Below, piece after piece: positions 46,659 to 57,115 of a stretch of 64,000 bases of DNA (the first letter of the stretch is position 1; each line of letters starts with the position of its first letter). Position numbers and translations under genes: made by a program. Source of the DNA: Microbacterium halotolerans (GTDB lineage Bacteria; Actinomycetota; Actinomycetes; Actinomycetales; Microbacteriaceae); the NCBI RefSeq assembly GCF_003569805.1, contig NZ_KZ984053.1:1-64000 (forward strand), given 5' to 3'. Under the pieces are notes generated by a model that saw only the letters and a list, made by a program, of their open reading frames with translations, made no database searches and was not told the DNA's origin.

Positions 46659-48206
46659 TCAGACGCCGACGCGCAGCGCGGGCAGCCCGAGCCTGACCGG
46701 GCCGGCCTGCTGCGTCGAGTCGCTGCTCGGGACGCCGCAGCTCGCGGCATCCGCGTTCTCCCACGCGTCACCGGCGCGCGTGCGACGGATCTGCAGCGCC
46801 GCGTCGGCCGGCGCATCGGCAAGCAGGTGAGAAGGGGCAGCGTGCGTGACCACAACGGTGACGACATCACCGGGGCGCGGCATCTCCGAGCCATCGGGCA
46901 CCTCGAAGTGCACGAGCCGGTTGTCCTCGGCTCTGCCTGTGAGGCGGTGCGTCGCCGCGTCCTTCTTCCCCTCGCCCTTCGAGACGAGCACCTCGAGCGT
47001 GCGCCCGAGCTGCTTCTGGTTCTCTTCGAGCGTGATGCGCTGCTGCAGCGCCATGAGGCGGTTGTAGCGTTCCTGCACGACATCCTTCGGCACCTGGTCG
47101 GCCATCGTGGCCGCCGGCGTGCCCTCGCGGATCGAGTACTGGAACGTGAAGGCGCTGGAGAAACGTGCCTCCTCGACGACGCGCAGCGTCTCCTGGAAGT
47201 CCTCTTCCGTCTCGCCGGGGAAACCGACGATGATGTCGGTCGTGATGGCAGCGTCGGGCATTCGCTCGCGAACCCTCTCGAGGATTCCGAGGAACTTCCG
47301 GCTGCGATACGAACGGCGCATGGCGCGCAGGATGCGGTCGCTGCCCGACTGCAGCGGCATGTGCAGCTGCGGCATCACGTTCTCGGTCTCGGCCATCGCG
47401 TCGATGACGTCATCTGTGAACGCCGCGGGGTGGGGGCTCGTGAAGCGGACACGCTCGAGCCCTTCGATGTCGCCGGCGGCGCGCAGCAGCTTGCTGAAGG
47501 CGTGCCGGTCGCCGAACTCCACGCCGTACGAGTTGACGTTCTGCCCCAGCAGCGTCACCTCGATCGCGCCGTCATCGACGAGCAGCCGGATCTCGTTCAG
47601 GATGTCGCCCGGTCGGCGGTCCTTCTCCTTGCCGCGCAGGCTCGGCACGATGCAGAAGGTGCAGGTGTTGTTGCAGCCGACCGAGATCGAGACCCAGCCG
47701 CTGTAGATGTTGTCGCGCTTCGTCGGCAGCGTCGACGGGAAGACCTCGAGCGACTCGAGGATCTCGAGCTCGGCTTCCTCATTGTGGCGCGACCGCTCGA
47801 GCAGCTGCGGAAGCGAGCCCATGTTGTGCGTGCCGAACACGACGTCGACCCACGGCGCCTTCTCCTGCACCGTGTCCTTGTCCATCTGTGCGAGGCAGCC
47901 GCCGACGGCGATCTGCATCCCCTCGTGCTTCTCTTTGCGGGACTTCAGGTAGCCGAGCGTGCCGTACAGCTTCCCTGCCGCGTTGTCGCGGACCGCACAG
48001 GTGTTGATGATCACGACGTCGGCGTCTTCGCCGGTGGGTGCCTTCACGTACCCCGCGCTCTCGAGCGACCCGGAGAGACGCTCGGAGTCGTGCACGTTCA
48101 TCTGGCAGCCGAAGGTGCGCACTTCATAGGACCGCGCGCGGCCGTCAGACGTGACGGCGGCGAACGACGGCTCGATCAGGGTCGGAGCGCTGGATGGCGT
48201 AGTCAT
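46659..48206 (-). CDS. miaB: tRNA-2-methylthio-N6-dimethylallyladenosine synthase
   Basis: 515 aa radical-SAM methylthiotransferase. The N-terminal UPF0004 domain has three cluster cysteines ([22 protein letters not shown]), the radical-SAM motif is [12 protein letters not shown] near 165, and a C-terminal TRAM domain (about 390-450) is followed by about 60 variable residues. TACAAT (48216-48221) lies 9 nt before ATG 48206, with GGAGAGG between, so the leader is very short but may still carry a ribosome-binding site. Confidence 0.96.
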   Translation of the reverse strand: MTTPSSAPTLIEPSFAAVTSDGRARSYEVRTFGCQMNVHDSERLSGSLESAGYVKAPTGEDADVVIINTCAVRDNAAGKLYGTLGYLKSRKEKHEGMQIAVGGCLAQMDKDTVQEKAPWVDVVFGTHNMGSLPQLLERSRHNEEAELEILESLEVFPSTLPTKRDNIYSGWVSISVGCNNTCTFCIVPSLRGKEKDRRPGDILNEIRLLVDDGAIEVTLLGQNVNSYGVEFGDRHAFSKLLRAAGDIEGLERVRFTSPHPAAFTDDVIDAMAETENVMPQLHMPLQSGSDRILRAMRRSYRSRKFLGILERVRERMPDAAITTDIIVGFPGETEEDFQETLRVVEEARFSSAFTFQYSIREGTPAATMADQVPKDVVQERYNRLMALQQRITLEENQKQLGRTLEVLVSKGEGKKDAATHRLTGRAEDNRLVHFEVPDGSEMPRPGDVVTVVVTHAAPSHLLADAPADAALQIRRTRAGDAWENADAASCGVPSSDSTQQAGPVRLGLPALRVGV

Positions 48207-48277
48207 GACCTCTCCATTGTACGCCGCGACCCTGATGCGGGACCTGCCCGGTTTCCGGCCGCCCCGACTGACCCGGG

Positions 48278-49180
48278 CTATTCGAAGCGCACACGGCCGG
48301 ACGGTGCATTCTGCTCGTCGAGCGCGCGCCTGGCCACAGACATGGCGAACCCACCGTACCCGCGCCGGGAGAGCTGCCCGACGAGCCTGCGCAGCGCCAC
48401 CTCGTCGTCGTAGCGCGCAAGCTGCCGTGCCTTCGAACGGGCGAACTCGAGCGCGCGCTCGTAGTCGTCATCCGGAAGCTCCGCGATCACGCGGGCGACG
48501 ACGTCGCGGGCGATGCCGCGCTTCTGCAGCGACTGCGAAATGGCGCGCCGCCCCTCGTTGCGATGCGTGGTCGCCTGGAACACGATCTGCTCGGCGAGAC
48601 GCTCGTCGTCGAGCGCACCGGAGCGCTCGAGCCGGTCGATGATGTCGTCTGCCGCGTCGGCGTGCACCTCCTGCTGTCGCAGTCTGCCCCGTGCTTCCGA
48701 GATCGACAGCCCGCGCGCGCCGAGCGAGCGCAGCAGCTTGCGCTCGGCCTTCGCTGCGGCTTCGTCGAGGTCGTCTGCCGGATCGTCTTCGACATCTGAG
48801 ATCGCGACGAAGCGCAGGCCGTCGCGCTCCGTGGTATCGACTCTCGGCGCAGGGCGGATGCCCTTGTCGGTCAGCCTCAGGTCGCGCCACGTCGTGTGCC
48901 ACGCTTCGCCCTCCGGCCCTGCAGCAACATCGTGCTCGTCGTCGCCTCGACGCTCACTGTGACCGCCGTCGCCGACGGCGCCGTCCGGCGCTTCCGCAGC
49001 CCCGTCCTTCTCACCTTCGGCACCGTCCGCAGAGATACGTCGTACGGGGAACGTGCGCGGACCTCCGCTCTCTTCTCTCGCGGTCTCTCCCTGCTCCGCG
49101 CGCGCGCCGCTCGGCGTGTGCCGGCCGCCGAAAAGTGGAATCACCGGCGCGACGTCGTCATCGGGCTCATTCGCCGTCAT
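48278..49180 (-). CDS. recX: regulatory protein RecX
   Basis: 300 aa. The RecX three-helix repeats occupy about 140-285 ([60 protein letters not shown]). RecX inhibits RecA filaments and ATPase. The first ~130 residues are acidic, low-complexity and not part of the conserved family, making this protein nearly twice the usual length. It follows recA by 75 nt and probably shares its transcript. Confidence 0.92.
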   Translation of the reverse strand: MTANEPDDDVAPVIPLFGGRHTPSGARAEQGETAREESGGPRTFPVRRISADGAEGEKDGAAEAPDGAVGDGGHSERRGDDEHDVAAGPEGEAWHTTWRDLRLTDKGIRPAPRVDTTERDGLRFVAISDVEDDPADDLDEAAAKAERKLLRSLGARGLSISEARGRLRQQEVHADAADDIIDRLERSGALDDERLAEQIVFQATTHRNEGRRAISQSLQKRGIARDVVARVIAELPDDDYERALEFARSKARQLARYDDEVALRRLVGQLSRRGYGGFAMSVARRALDEQNAPSGRVRFE

Positions 49181-49255
49181 ACTCTCACCTCGTCACGATT
49201 GCGGCGAGGGGCTGCTGTCTCTCGGGCCTTCAGCCGCCCCACCGCGTCGAATCGT

Positions 49256-50311
<1,056 letters not shown>

Positions 50312-50416
50312 CGCGTTCTCCTTCGTCTCTTGGTGTTCCGCTGCCTCTAGGCTGTCGCGGTCGGATCGGATGACCCGACTCTGGCGACAAGGCGCGTGGT
50401 TCGTACCGTGGTCCAT

Positions 50417-50438
50417 ACGCTACGAGGGACCTCCGACA
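50417..50438 (-). promoter_or_regulatory. candidate PafBC (RecA-NDp type) promoter of recA
   Basis: Minus strand TGTCGGAG (50431-50438), 8 nt, TAGCGT (50417-50422). Close to the mycobacterial LexA-independent motif TGTCRGTG-N8-TANNNT (consensus quoted from memory), with one mismatch in the first block. Confidence 0.5.
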
Positions 50439-50496
50439 TTCAGGCCGGAGACCCCGCGATTGTGGATGGATCGCGGAACTTCCCCACGTGTGGAAC

Positions 50497-50528
50497 ACAC
50501 TACGCGCCCGAATCGAACGGATCTTCGA
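50497..50528 (-). promoter_or_regulatory. LexA box and SOS promoter of recA
   Basis: LexA box TCGAACGGATCTTCGA at 50513-50528, one mismatch to TCGAAC-N4-GTTCGA, just upstream of a minus-strand TAGTGT -10 (50497-50502). The box covers the expected -35/spacer. The transcript would have a leader of about 180 nt. Confidence 0.75.
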
Positions 50529-50601
50529 CGACACGCCGAAGTGTCTCTCGAAGGAGCGTGCGGGTCACGTCGACCGCGCCCATCGAGCGCGATCGTGCCG
50601 C

Positions 50602-50823
50602 TCAGCGGCGCTTCGGCTCCCTGCGTCCCGCGCCGTGGCGGCGCTGGGCAGGGACATCGGTCTCATCGCAGAGCGCCTGCCAGATGTCGCGCGGCGCGAT
50701 GCCGACATCGAGCGCCTCAGCCGCCGTACGTCCGAAGGGCGGCAGCACGAGATCTGCGACGAGTGTCGCTGCGCGCGCGCCGAACTCATCGTCGACGGCG
50801 CGATGGAACTCGCTGCGCTTCAC
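50602..50823 (-). CDS. DUF3046 family protein
   Basis: 73 aa. VKRSEFHRAVDDEFG at the N-terminus and PRDIWQALCDETDVP near the centre are typical of DUF3046, a small actinobacterial family almost always found between clgR and recA. Function unknown. GTG 50823 is 4 nt after the clgR stop, so the two are probably cotranscribed. Confidence 0.85.
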   Translation of the reverse strand: MKRSEFHRAVDDEFGARAATLVADLVLPPFGRTAAEALDVGIAPRDIWQALCDETDVPAQRRHGAGRREPKRR

Positions 50824-50827
50824 GCGA

Positions 50828-51136
50828 TCAGCGCAGCGACAGCTCTGGTCCGACCTCGGCCACGAGGTCGTCCGGCACGACGTCCGGGAAGTGATCGACA
50901 CCTTCGAGCACGGCGAGCCGATCGCCGACCGTGCGCATGATGATGGAGATCGGGATGTCGAGCGCCTCGGCGACCGAGGCGAGGATCTCGCTCGAGGCCT
51001 CCTTCTGACCGCGCTCGACCTCGCTCAGGTACCCGAGCGCGACCGAAGCCTTGCTCGCAACCTGTCGAAGCGTCTGCCCCTGCCGCTGGCGGAGCTCGCG
51101 CAGGACGTCGCCGATCTCTTGACGTACCAGGATCAT
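50828..51136 (-). CDS. clgR: XRE-family regulator, ClgR-like
   Basis: 102 aa with a helix-turn-helix at about 8-65 (VLRELRQRQGQTLRQVASKASVALGYLSEVERGQK). Position between cinA/pgsA and DUF3046/recA is that of ClgR, the actinobacterial activator of clp protease genes. The C-terminus (PDDLVAEVGPELSLR) is short and may be a proteolysis signal, as ClgR is a Clp substrate elsewhere. ATG 51136 is preceded by GGAGGAGGGG. Confidence 0.85.
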   Translation of the reverse strand: MILVRQEIGDVLRELRQRQGQTLRQVASKASVALGYLSEVERGQKEASSEILASVAEALDIPISIIMRTVGDRLAVLEGVDHFPDVVPDDLVAEVGPELSLR

Positions 51137-51201
51137 GTCGGGCCCCTCCTCCTGCAGCCGTGGTCTTCGCGGTGCATCACAGTACAACGACCGAGACGCG
51201 A

Positions 51202-51227
51202 AATCTAATCCCGCACTGACAATCTAA
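51202..51227 (-). promoter_or_regulatory. direct repeats upstream of clgR
   Basis: Minus strand TTAGATT occurs twice (51202-51208, 51221-51227), 19 nt apart, and TTGTCAGTG (51214-51222) lies between and overlaps the second. TTGTCAGTG is an exact match to the first block of the PafBC motif, but the gap to TAGATT (51202-51207) is only 6 nt. Role uncertain. Confidence 0.4.
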
Positions 51228-51296
51228 CCGGGTCTGGGCCACGACGAGCCGAATCTCGGCCGAAAAGTCGCCGACTCGACCGTGTTCGAAGCAGAT

Positions 51297-51782
51297 TCAT
51301 AGGACATCGAGCGCGAGCCGGAGCACTGCGGCGACCGTCTGTGCGCGGATCTCGGCCCTCGTCCCGGAGAACACGTGGCTCGCCGTGAGCGTCCCCGATG
51401 GTGCGGCGACCGCGACGTGCACGGTGCCGACCGGCTGCCCGTCCGGTGACTGTGGCCCCGCGATCCCCGTCGTGGCGAGGCCGACTTCCGGTTCCCGCCC
51501 GTCGACGGCGAGCACCTGACGCACGCCGACAGCCATCTGCGCAGCCACATCCGGATGAACGGGACCGTGCTCGGCGAGCAGACGGACGTCGACGCCGAGC
51601 ACATCGTGCTTCAGCGACGTCTCATATGCCGTCACGCTCCCGACAAGGCTCGCGGATGCGCCCGGCACCTCGACCAAGGCGGAGGTGACGAGACCGCCGG
51701 TGAGCGATTCGGCGACGGCAACACGCCATCCGCGTGCCCGCAGGCGCGCGAGCAGCCGCTCTGCGGCGCGGGCGTCGGTCAT
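51297..51782 (-). CDS. cinA: CinA C-terminal domain protein (nicotinamide-nucleotide amidase)
   Basis: 161 aa, only the CinA/PncC amidase domain: RVAVAESLTGGLVTSALVEVPGAS near 21-44 and TTGIAGPQSPDGQPVGTVHVAV near 107-128. Recycles NMN by deamidation in family members. It lacks the N-terminal MoCF-like half of full-length CinA, as is usual in actinobacteria. The ATG overlaps the pgsA stop by 4 nt. Confidence 0.9.
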   Translation of the reverse strand: MTDARAAERLLARLRARGWRVAVAESLTGGLVTSALVEVPGASASLVGSVTAYETSLKHDVLGVDVRLLAEHGPVHPDVAAQMAVGVRQVLAVDGREPEVGLATTGIAGPQSPDGQPVGTVHVAVAAPSGTLTASHVFSGTRAEIRAQTVAAVLRLALDVL

Positions 51783-52357
51783 CCCCTGCTCGCCCGCGCC
51801 CCGCGCGCCTGGGCGGCGACGTAGTCGATGCCGCTGGCGATGGTGAGCACGAGCACAACCCACATCAGGATCGTCGTCGCGGTCGCCCACCAGCTCTCAC
51901 CGACCACGAGGTGCCCCGGTAGGAGCGCCCACGCCAGTGCGACGCCCTGCGCCGCTGTCTTGACCTTGCCCATCCACGCCGCGGCCACGACGTGCGACCT
52001 GCGCACGATGAGGCGATGTGCCGTGATGCCCCATTCGCGGATCAGGATCACCACGACCATCCACCACGCGACTTCGCCGAGCACGGCGAGCCCGACGAAG
52101 GCGAGCCCGGTGAGCAGTTTGTCGGCGATCGGATCCCACAGCTTCCCGAAGTCGCTGACCACGTCGAATCTGCGTGCGAGGAAGCCGTCGACCCAGTCGG
52201 TCGAGATCGCGACGATGAACAGGATCGCGGCCGTCACTCTGAGCGGCATGCTCGCATCACCCCAGGTGCCCCCGACGAGCAGCAGCACGAAGAACACTCC
52301 GGCGAGCGGGATGCGCGCGATCGTGATCGCATTGGGCAACTGACGAGGGAAGGCCAT
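51779..52357 (-). CDS. pgsA: CDP-diacylglycerol-glycerol-3-phosphate 3-phosphatidyltransferase
   Basis: 192 aa membrane enzyme for phosphatidylglycerol synthesis. The CDP-alcohol phosphotransferase motif reads DWVDGFLARRF, then DFGKLWDPIAD (residues about 53-80), with all conserved aspartates. Four to five membrane segments. One base separates it from the ftsK stop, so ftsK-pgsA-cinA are one operon. Confidence 0.93.
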   Translation of the reverse strand: MAFPRQLPNAITIARIPLAGVFFVLLLVGGTWGDASMPLRVTAAILFIVAISTDWVDGFLARRFDVVSDFGKLWDPIADKLLTGLAFVGLAVLGEVAWWMVVVILIREWGITAHRLIVRRSHVVAAAWMGKVKTAAQGVALAWALLPGHLVVGESWWATATTILMWVVLVLTIASGIDYVAAQARGARASRG

Positions 52358-52358
52358 C

Positions 52359-55124
52359 TCAGTCTCTGCCCGTCAGCTGCCAGGCGTCTTCGTCGCCATC
52401 ATCGTCGCGGTCATCGACTTCGGTTCCCTGGAACTGCGCCTCGATCGGGTCGGCCGCATAGCGATCCGGGTCAGCAGAGGCTGGTGACGTCTCTGCTGAC
52501 GGCTGCGCAGCGGGAGCCCCTGGCGCTGCGGGCGGCTCTTCGCCCTTGAGCTTGGCTAGCACGGTCGCCAGCTGCTCCGGAGCGACGAGCACGTCGCGCG
52601 CTTTGGAACCCTCGCTCGGCCCGACGATCTCGCGAGATTCGAGCAGGTCCATCAGCCGCCCCGCCTTCGCGAACCCTACGCGCAGCTTGCGCTGCAGCAT
52701 CGACGTCGAGCCGAACTGGCTCGACACCACGAGCTCGGCGGCTGCGAGGAGAACCTCGAGGTCGTCACCGATGTCGGAGTCGATCTCGCGTTTCGGCGCG
52801 TCGATGGCTTCCGCCACGTCCGAGCGATATTCCGGCTGTGCCTGCCGCGTGACGTGCTTGACGACGGTGCTGATCTCGTCCTCCGTCACCCACGCGCCCT
52901 GCAGCCGGAACGGCTTCCCCGAGCCCATCGGCGAGAAGAGCGCGTCACCCTGGCCGATCAGCTTGTCGGCGCCCGGCCCATCGAGGATCACACGCGAATC
53001 GGTGACGCTCGTCACCGCGAAGGCGAGACGCGACGGCACGTTCGCCTTGATCAGCCCTGTGACCACGTCGACGGACGGCCGCTGCGTCGCAAGCACCAGG
53101 TGGATACCCGATGCGCGCGCCAGCTGGGTGATGCGCACGATCGACTCCTCGACGTCGCGCGGGGCGACCATCATCAGATCGGCGAGTTCGTCGACGACGA
53201 CGAGGAGGTAGGGGTACGGCTTGAGCACGCGCTCGCTTCCGGGCGGGAGCTCGATCTCATCCGCGACGACCGCCTTGTTGAAGTCGTCGATGTGGCGGTA
53301 CCCGAACGACGCGAGGTCGTCGTACCGCATGTCCATCTCCTTCACGACCCACTGCAGCGCCTCGGCTGCCTTCTTCGGGTTCGTGATGATGGGCGTGATC
53401 AGGTGCGGAACGCCCGCGTAGTTCGTCAGTTCGACGCGCTTCGGGTCGACGAGGACCATCCGGACGTCACTCGGCTTCGCGCGCATCAGCAGGCTCGTGA
53501 TCATCGAGTTCACGAAGCTGGACTTTCCCGATCCGGTGGAACCTGCCACGAGAAGGTGGGGCATCTTGGCGAGGTTCGCCACGACGAATCCGCCCGACAC
53601 GTCTTTGCCTACACCGATCGTGAGCGGGTGCGTCGATTTGTGGGCGGCGTTCGAGCGCAGCACGTCGCCGAGCGCGACCGTCTCGCGGTCGACGTTCGGG
53701 ATCTCGATGCCGATCGCGCTCTTGCCGGGGATCGGGGCGAGGATGCGCACATCGTTCGACGCGACGGCGTAGGCGATGTTGCTCGACAGCTGCGTGATCT
53801 TCTCGACCTTCACACCGGGGCCGAGCTCGACCTCGTACTGTGTGACGGTCGGGCCGCGCGAGAAGCCCGTCACGCCCGCGTTGATCTTGAACTGTTCGAA
53901 CACGCTCTCGATCTGGGCGACCATCCGGTCGTTCGCGTCCGACTTGACGACGGCGGGCGGACCGGCGGACAGCGTGCCGACGGACGGCAGCTCATAGGGC
54001 GCTGCGGGCGGCTGGGGGCCGCGCGCGCCCGGTCCCTCCGTACCGAAACCGCTCAGGCCGGGCAGCGCCTCCGAGAGGTCTCCGGTGTCGTCGCCGTCGC
54101 CCATGAGCGCGGTCGACCCCGACTCGCTCAGGCCGGCAGTGACACCGCCGATGTCGCTGAGCACCTCGGTCGCGGCGTCCACCGGTTCGGCATCGACGAC
54201 CACCGCCTTGTCATAGCCCCCATCCGACTGCGTCGGGAGGAGATCCGTGAGCTCCTGCGGATCGGCGAGAACGTCGCCGTCCTCCTCGCGCCCGGTCTTG
54301 TTCCGACGCCACCACGGCAGTTCGTCGTCTCCGTCTGCGGCGTCATCCGTCTTCTTCCGGTCGCGACGCTTCTTCTTCGGCTCCGGTTCTTCGAGCACCT
54401 CCGTGGCCGCCGTGTCGGAGCCGGTCTGCGTCCTGTCCGCTCCGAACATCCAGTCATAGAGCTCGCCGAGCCTGCTGATGATGCGGTTCGGCGGGGTCTT
54501 CGTGACGATCAGCAGGCTGAGCGCGCCGAGGAGCGAGAGCACGATGTACGCGCCCACCGGAGTGAGGTAGGTGAGCGGCTGGCCCAGCATCCAGCCGAAG
54601 AGCCCGCCGGATGCACTGAGCGCAGGCATGCCGAGCTGCGGTTCGGGGCGGTCTCCCGCCACGTGGCAGAACGCCGCGATCACGATCGTGAGCAGCCCGA
54701 ATCCGATGCCGATGCGGCCGTTGTCGTGCACCGACGATGGGTGACGGAACAGCCACCCCGCCAGCAGCAGCAGCAGCACGGGGAAGACGAACGCGGTGCG
54801 GCCGATGAGCATGCCGAATGTGTACGCGCTGATGTTCGCCGCGATGGGGTCGCCGATGAAGAACCACTCCGTGACGGCCCCGGCGATCGCCAGCAGCACG
54901 ATGAGGAACGGGAAGCCGTCGCGCCTGTCGCTCTTGTCGAGAGTCTCAGGCCCGAACGCGCGGAACAGCCCGCCGATCGCGCGGGCCAGCCCGTACCACA
55001 TCCGTGCCGGAACGCCCGGCTTGTCTTCGTCACCGACATACTTCTTCGGCGCGGGCGCAGACTTGCGCGCGCTCGAGGACGTTTTCGAGCGCGCGCTCTT
55101 GTTACCGGTGCTCGCACGTGCCAT
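52359..55124 (-). CDS. ftsK: DNA translocase FtsK
   Basis: 921 aa. About four membrane segments in the first 210 residues anchor it at the septum, an acidic/proline-rich linker runs to about 420, and the motor has Walker [11 protein letters not shown] near 528 and Walker [13 protein letters not shown] near 645. A gamma winged-helix domain ([17 protein letters not shown], about 800-865) would read polarity sequences. ATG 55124 is chosen because TACCCT (55132-55137) is 7 nt before it; an ATG is also in frame 10 codons upstream. Clears chromosome ends during division. Confidence 0.96.
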   Translation of the reverse strand: MARASTGNKSARSKTSSSARKSAPAPKKYVGDEDKPGVPARMWYGLARAIGGLFRAFGPETLDKSDRRDGFPFLIVLLAIAGAVTEWFFIGDPIAANISAYTFGMLIGRTAFVFPVLLLLLAGWLFRHPSSVHDNGRIGIGFGLLTIVIAAFCHVAGDRPEPQLGMPALSASGGLFGWMLGQPLTYLTPVGAYIVLSLLGALSLLIVTKTPPNRIISRLGELYDWMFGADRTQTGSDTAATEVLEEPEPKKKRRDRKKTDDAADGDDELPWWRRNKTGREEDGDVLADPQELTDLLPTQSDGGYDKAVVVDAEPVDAATEVLSDIGGVTAGLSESGSTALMGDGDDTGDLSEALPGLSGFGTEGPGARGPQPPAAPYELPSVGTLSAGPPAVVKSDANDRMVAQIESVFEQFKINAGVTGFSRGPTVTQYEVELGPGVKVEKITQLSSNIAYAVASNDVRILAPIPGKSAIGIEIPNVDRETVALGDVLRSNAAHKSTHPLTIGVGKDVSGGFVVANLAKMPHLLVAGSTGSGKSSFVNSMITSLLMRAKPSDVRMVLVDPKRVELTNYAGVPHLITPIITNPKKAAEALQWVVKEMDMRYDDLASFGYRHIDDFNKAVVADEIELPPGSERVLKPYPYLLVVVDELADLMMVAPRDVEESIVRITQLARASGIHLVLATQRPSVDVVTGLIKANVPSRLAFAVTSVTDSRVILDGPGADKLIGQGDALFSPMGSGKPFRLQGAWVTEDEISTVVKHVTRQAQPEYRSDVAEAIDAPKREIDSDIGDDLEVLLAAAELVVSSQFGSTSMLQRKLRVGFAKAGRLMDLLESREIVGPSEGSKARDVLVAPEQLATVLAKLKGEEPPAAPGAPAAQPSAETSPASADPDRYAADPIEAQFQGTEVDDRDDDGDEDAWQLTGRD

Positions 55125-55199
55125 ATCAATCAGGGTACGCGGCACCGACGACATTCCCCCTCAGTGACGCGCAATTCCGCGGCACTCTGCCCTCGCCCA

Positions 55200-55263
55200 T
55201 CTCTTCATTTCTGGCACATCTCATGGGGTGCACAGCACCCGAGATGTGCCAGAAATGAAGAGA
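55200..55263. repeat. long inverted repeat upstream of ftsK
   Basis: 23-nt perfect arms (55200-55222 and 55241-55263; arm core TTTCTGGCACATCTC) enclose a second stem GGGTGC/GCACCC (55226-55240). Could be the terminator of the dapA-rnj transcript, a cruciform, or a mobile palindromic repeat. Confidence 0.85.
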
Positions 55264-55266
55264 AGC

Positions 55267-55346
55267 GGGTGTGCGGGTGTGGGGGTGTGGGGGTGTGGGG
55301 GTGTGGGGGTGTGGGGGTGTGGGGGTGTGGGGGTGTGGGGGTGTGG
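55267..55346. repeat. 8-bp tandem repeat array, ten units
   Basis: GGGTGTGG repeated head to tail from 55267 to 55346; the first unit ends in C instead of G, the rest are identical. On the coding strand of the ribonuclease J gene this is CCACACCC, starting 2 nt after the stop codon. Copy number is likely to vary by slippage. Confidence 0.95.
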
Positions 55347-55348
55347 GG

Positions 55349-57025
55349 TCAGGCCTCGATGACGACGGGGACGATCATGGGGCGTCGCTTCAGGGAGGTG
55401 CCGACCCAGCGTCCGATCGCGCGGCGCGCGGTCTGCGTCAGCGCGTGGTTGTCGCGCACGCCGTTCTTGATCGCCTCTTCGAGCGCTGCCGCGACCTTCG
55501 GCTTGATCTTGTCGAACACCTTGTCGTCCTCCGCCACGCCGCGGGCGTGGATCTCGGGGCCGGAGACGATGGTTCCCGTCTTCGAATCGACGACGACGAT
55601 GACGGAGACGAAGCCCTCCTCGCTGAGCACGCGGCGGTCCTTGAGATCGGCGTCCGTGATCGTCCCGACGCTCGACCCGTCGACGTAGACGTAGCCGATG
55701 TCGATCTGGCCGGCCACCGTGGCCCGCCCGTCGCGCAGGTCGAGCACCGTGCCGTTCTCGCCGACGATCGCGTTCTCGTGTGCGATGCCGCTGTCCCGCG
55801 CGATCTTGGCGTTGGCGGTGAGGTGGCGGTACTCGCCGTGCACCGGGAAGACGTTCTTCGGCTTCAGGATGTTGTAGCAGTACAGCAGCTCGCCCGCCGC
55901 GGCGTGGCCGGAGACGTGCACCTTCGCATTGGCCTTGTGCACGACGTTCGCCCCGAGCTTGGTCAGCCCGTCGATCACCCGGTACACGGCGTTCTCGTTG
56001 CCTGGGATCAGGCTGGAGGCCAGAATGACCGTGTCGCCCTCGCCCGGCTCGATCTCGTGGTTCAGGTTCACCATGCGGCTCAGCACCGCCATCGGCTCAC
56101 CCTGCGAACCCGTCGACATGTAGACGATCTTGTCGTCTGGCACGTCGCGAGCCTTCTTGTAGTCGATGAGAACACCGTCCGGAACGTTCAGATATCCCAG
56201 GTCAGCGGCGATCTTCATGTTGCGCACCATGCTGCGACCCAGCAGTGCGACGCGGCGGCCGTTGTTGTTCGCCGCCTCCAGCACCTGCTGCACGCGGTGC
56301 ACGTGACTGGAGAAGCTCGCGACGATCACCCTGCCTGGCGTCTTGGAGATCACCTGGTCGATGACCGGGCCGATCTGGCGCTCCGTCGGTGTGAAACCCG
56401 GCACGTCGGCGTTCGTCGAGTCGGGCAGGAACAGATCGACGCCCTGCTCCCCCAGCCTGGCGAATGCGCGCAGGTCCGTGATGCGGCCGTCCAGCGGCAG
56501 CTGATCCATCTTGAAGTCGCCGGTGTGCAGCACCGTGCCGGCGGCCGTGCGCACGGCGACGGCCAGCGCATCCGGGATCGAGTGGTTCACCGCGACGAAC
56601 TCGAGGTCGAACGGACCGATGTCCCACCGCTCCCCCTCGACGACCTTCTCGACGATCGGCTTGATCCGGTGCTCCTTGAGCTTCGCCTGTATCAGCGCGA
56701 GCGTGAGGCCGGAACCGATCAGCGGGATGTCCTCGCGCAGCTTCAGCAGGTAGGGCACGGCTCCGATGTGGTCCTCGTGACCGTGGGTGAGGACGACGCC
56801 CTCGATGTCGTCGAGGCGATCCCTGATCGACTCGAAGTCGGGCAGGATCAGATCGACGCCCGGCTGGTGCTCCTCAGGGAAGAGCACACCGCAGTCGATG
56901 ATCAGGATCTTGCCGTCGTACTCGTACGTCATCATGTTGCGGCCGACCTCGCCGAGGCCGCCGAGCGGTGTGATGCGCAGCGTGCCGTTCTTCAGCGGCT
57001 GCGGGTCGTGAACAGGTGTGGACAT
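55349..57025 (-). CDS. rnj: ribonuclease J
   Basis: 558 aa metallo-beta-lactamase/beta-CASP nuclease for mRNA decay and rRNA maturation. The metal motif HGHEDHIG is near residues 79-86, the GDFKMDQLPLDG aspartate follows, beta-CASP motifs include VSGHAAAGEL and VHGEYRHL, and a C-terminal dimerisation domain (about 465-558) closes the protein. It begins 90 nt after dapA and is probably cotranscribed. Its stop codon abuts an 8-bp tandem repeat array. Confidence 0.95.
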   Translation of the reverse strand: MSTPVHDPQPLKNGTLRITPLGGLGEVGRNMMTYEYDGKILIIDCGVLFPEEHQPGVDLILPDFESIRDRLDDIEGVVLTHGHEDHIGAVPYLLKLREDIPLIGSGLTLALIQAKLKEHRIKPIVEKVVEGERWDIGPFDLEFVAVNHSIPDALAVAVRTAAGTVLHTGDFKMDQLPLDGRITDLRAFARLGEQGVDLFLPDSTNADVPGFTPTERQIGPVIDQVISKTPGRVIVASFSSHVHRVQQVLEAANNNGRRVALLGRSMVRNMKIAADLGYLNVPDGVLIDYKKARDVPDDKIVYMSTGSQGEPMAVLSRMVNLNHEIEPGEGDTVILASSLIPGNENAVYRVIDGLTKLGANVVHKANAKVHVSGHAAAGELLYCYNILKPKNVFPVHGEYRHLTANAKIARDSGIAHENAIVGENGTVLDLRDGRATVAGQIDIGYVYVDGSSVGTITDADLKDRRVLSEEGFVSVIVVVDSKTGTIVSGPEIHARGVAEDDKVFDKIKPKVAAALEEAIKNGVRDNHALTQTARRAIGRWVGTSLKRRPMIVPVVIEA

Positions 57026-57115
57026 GGTCCGCCTTCCCGGGACGCCTCAGCGTCCGGTTCGTCGTGCGTGTTCTGTTGTGTGCGGCATCATCGTCCGCGG
57101 GGTCTGGTGTCGGCG

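Noticed and set aside
55267..55346. Possible CRISPR array
   Set aside because: Units are 8 bp with no spacers and no cas genes nearby; it is a simple tandem repeat.
52854..55688. A 944-codon plus-strand open frame
   Set aside because: Antisense to ftsK; arginine/histidine-rich shadow composition, no domain motifs.
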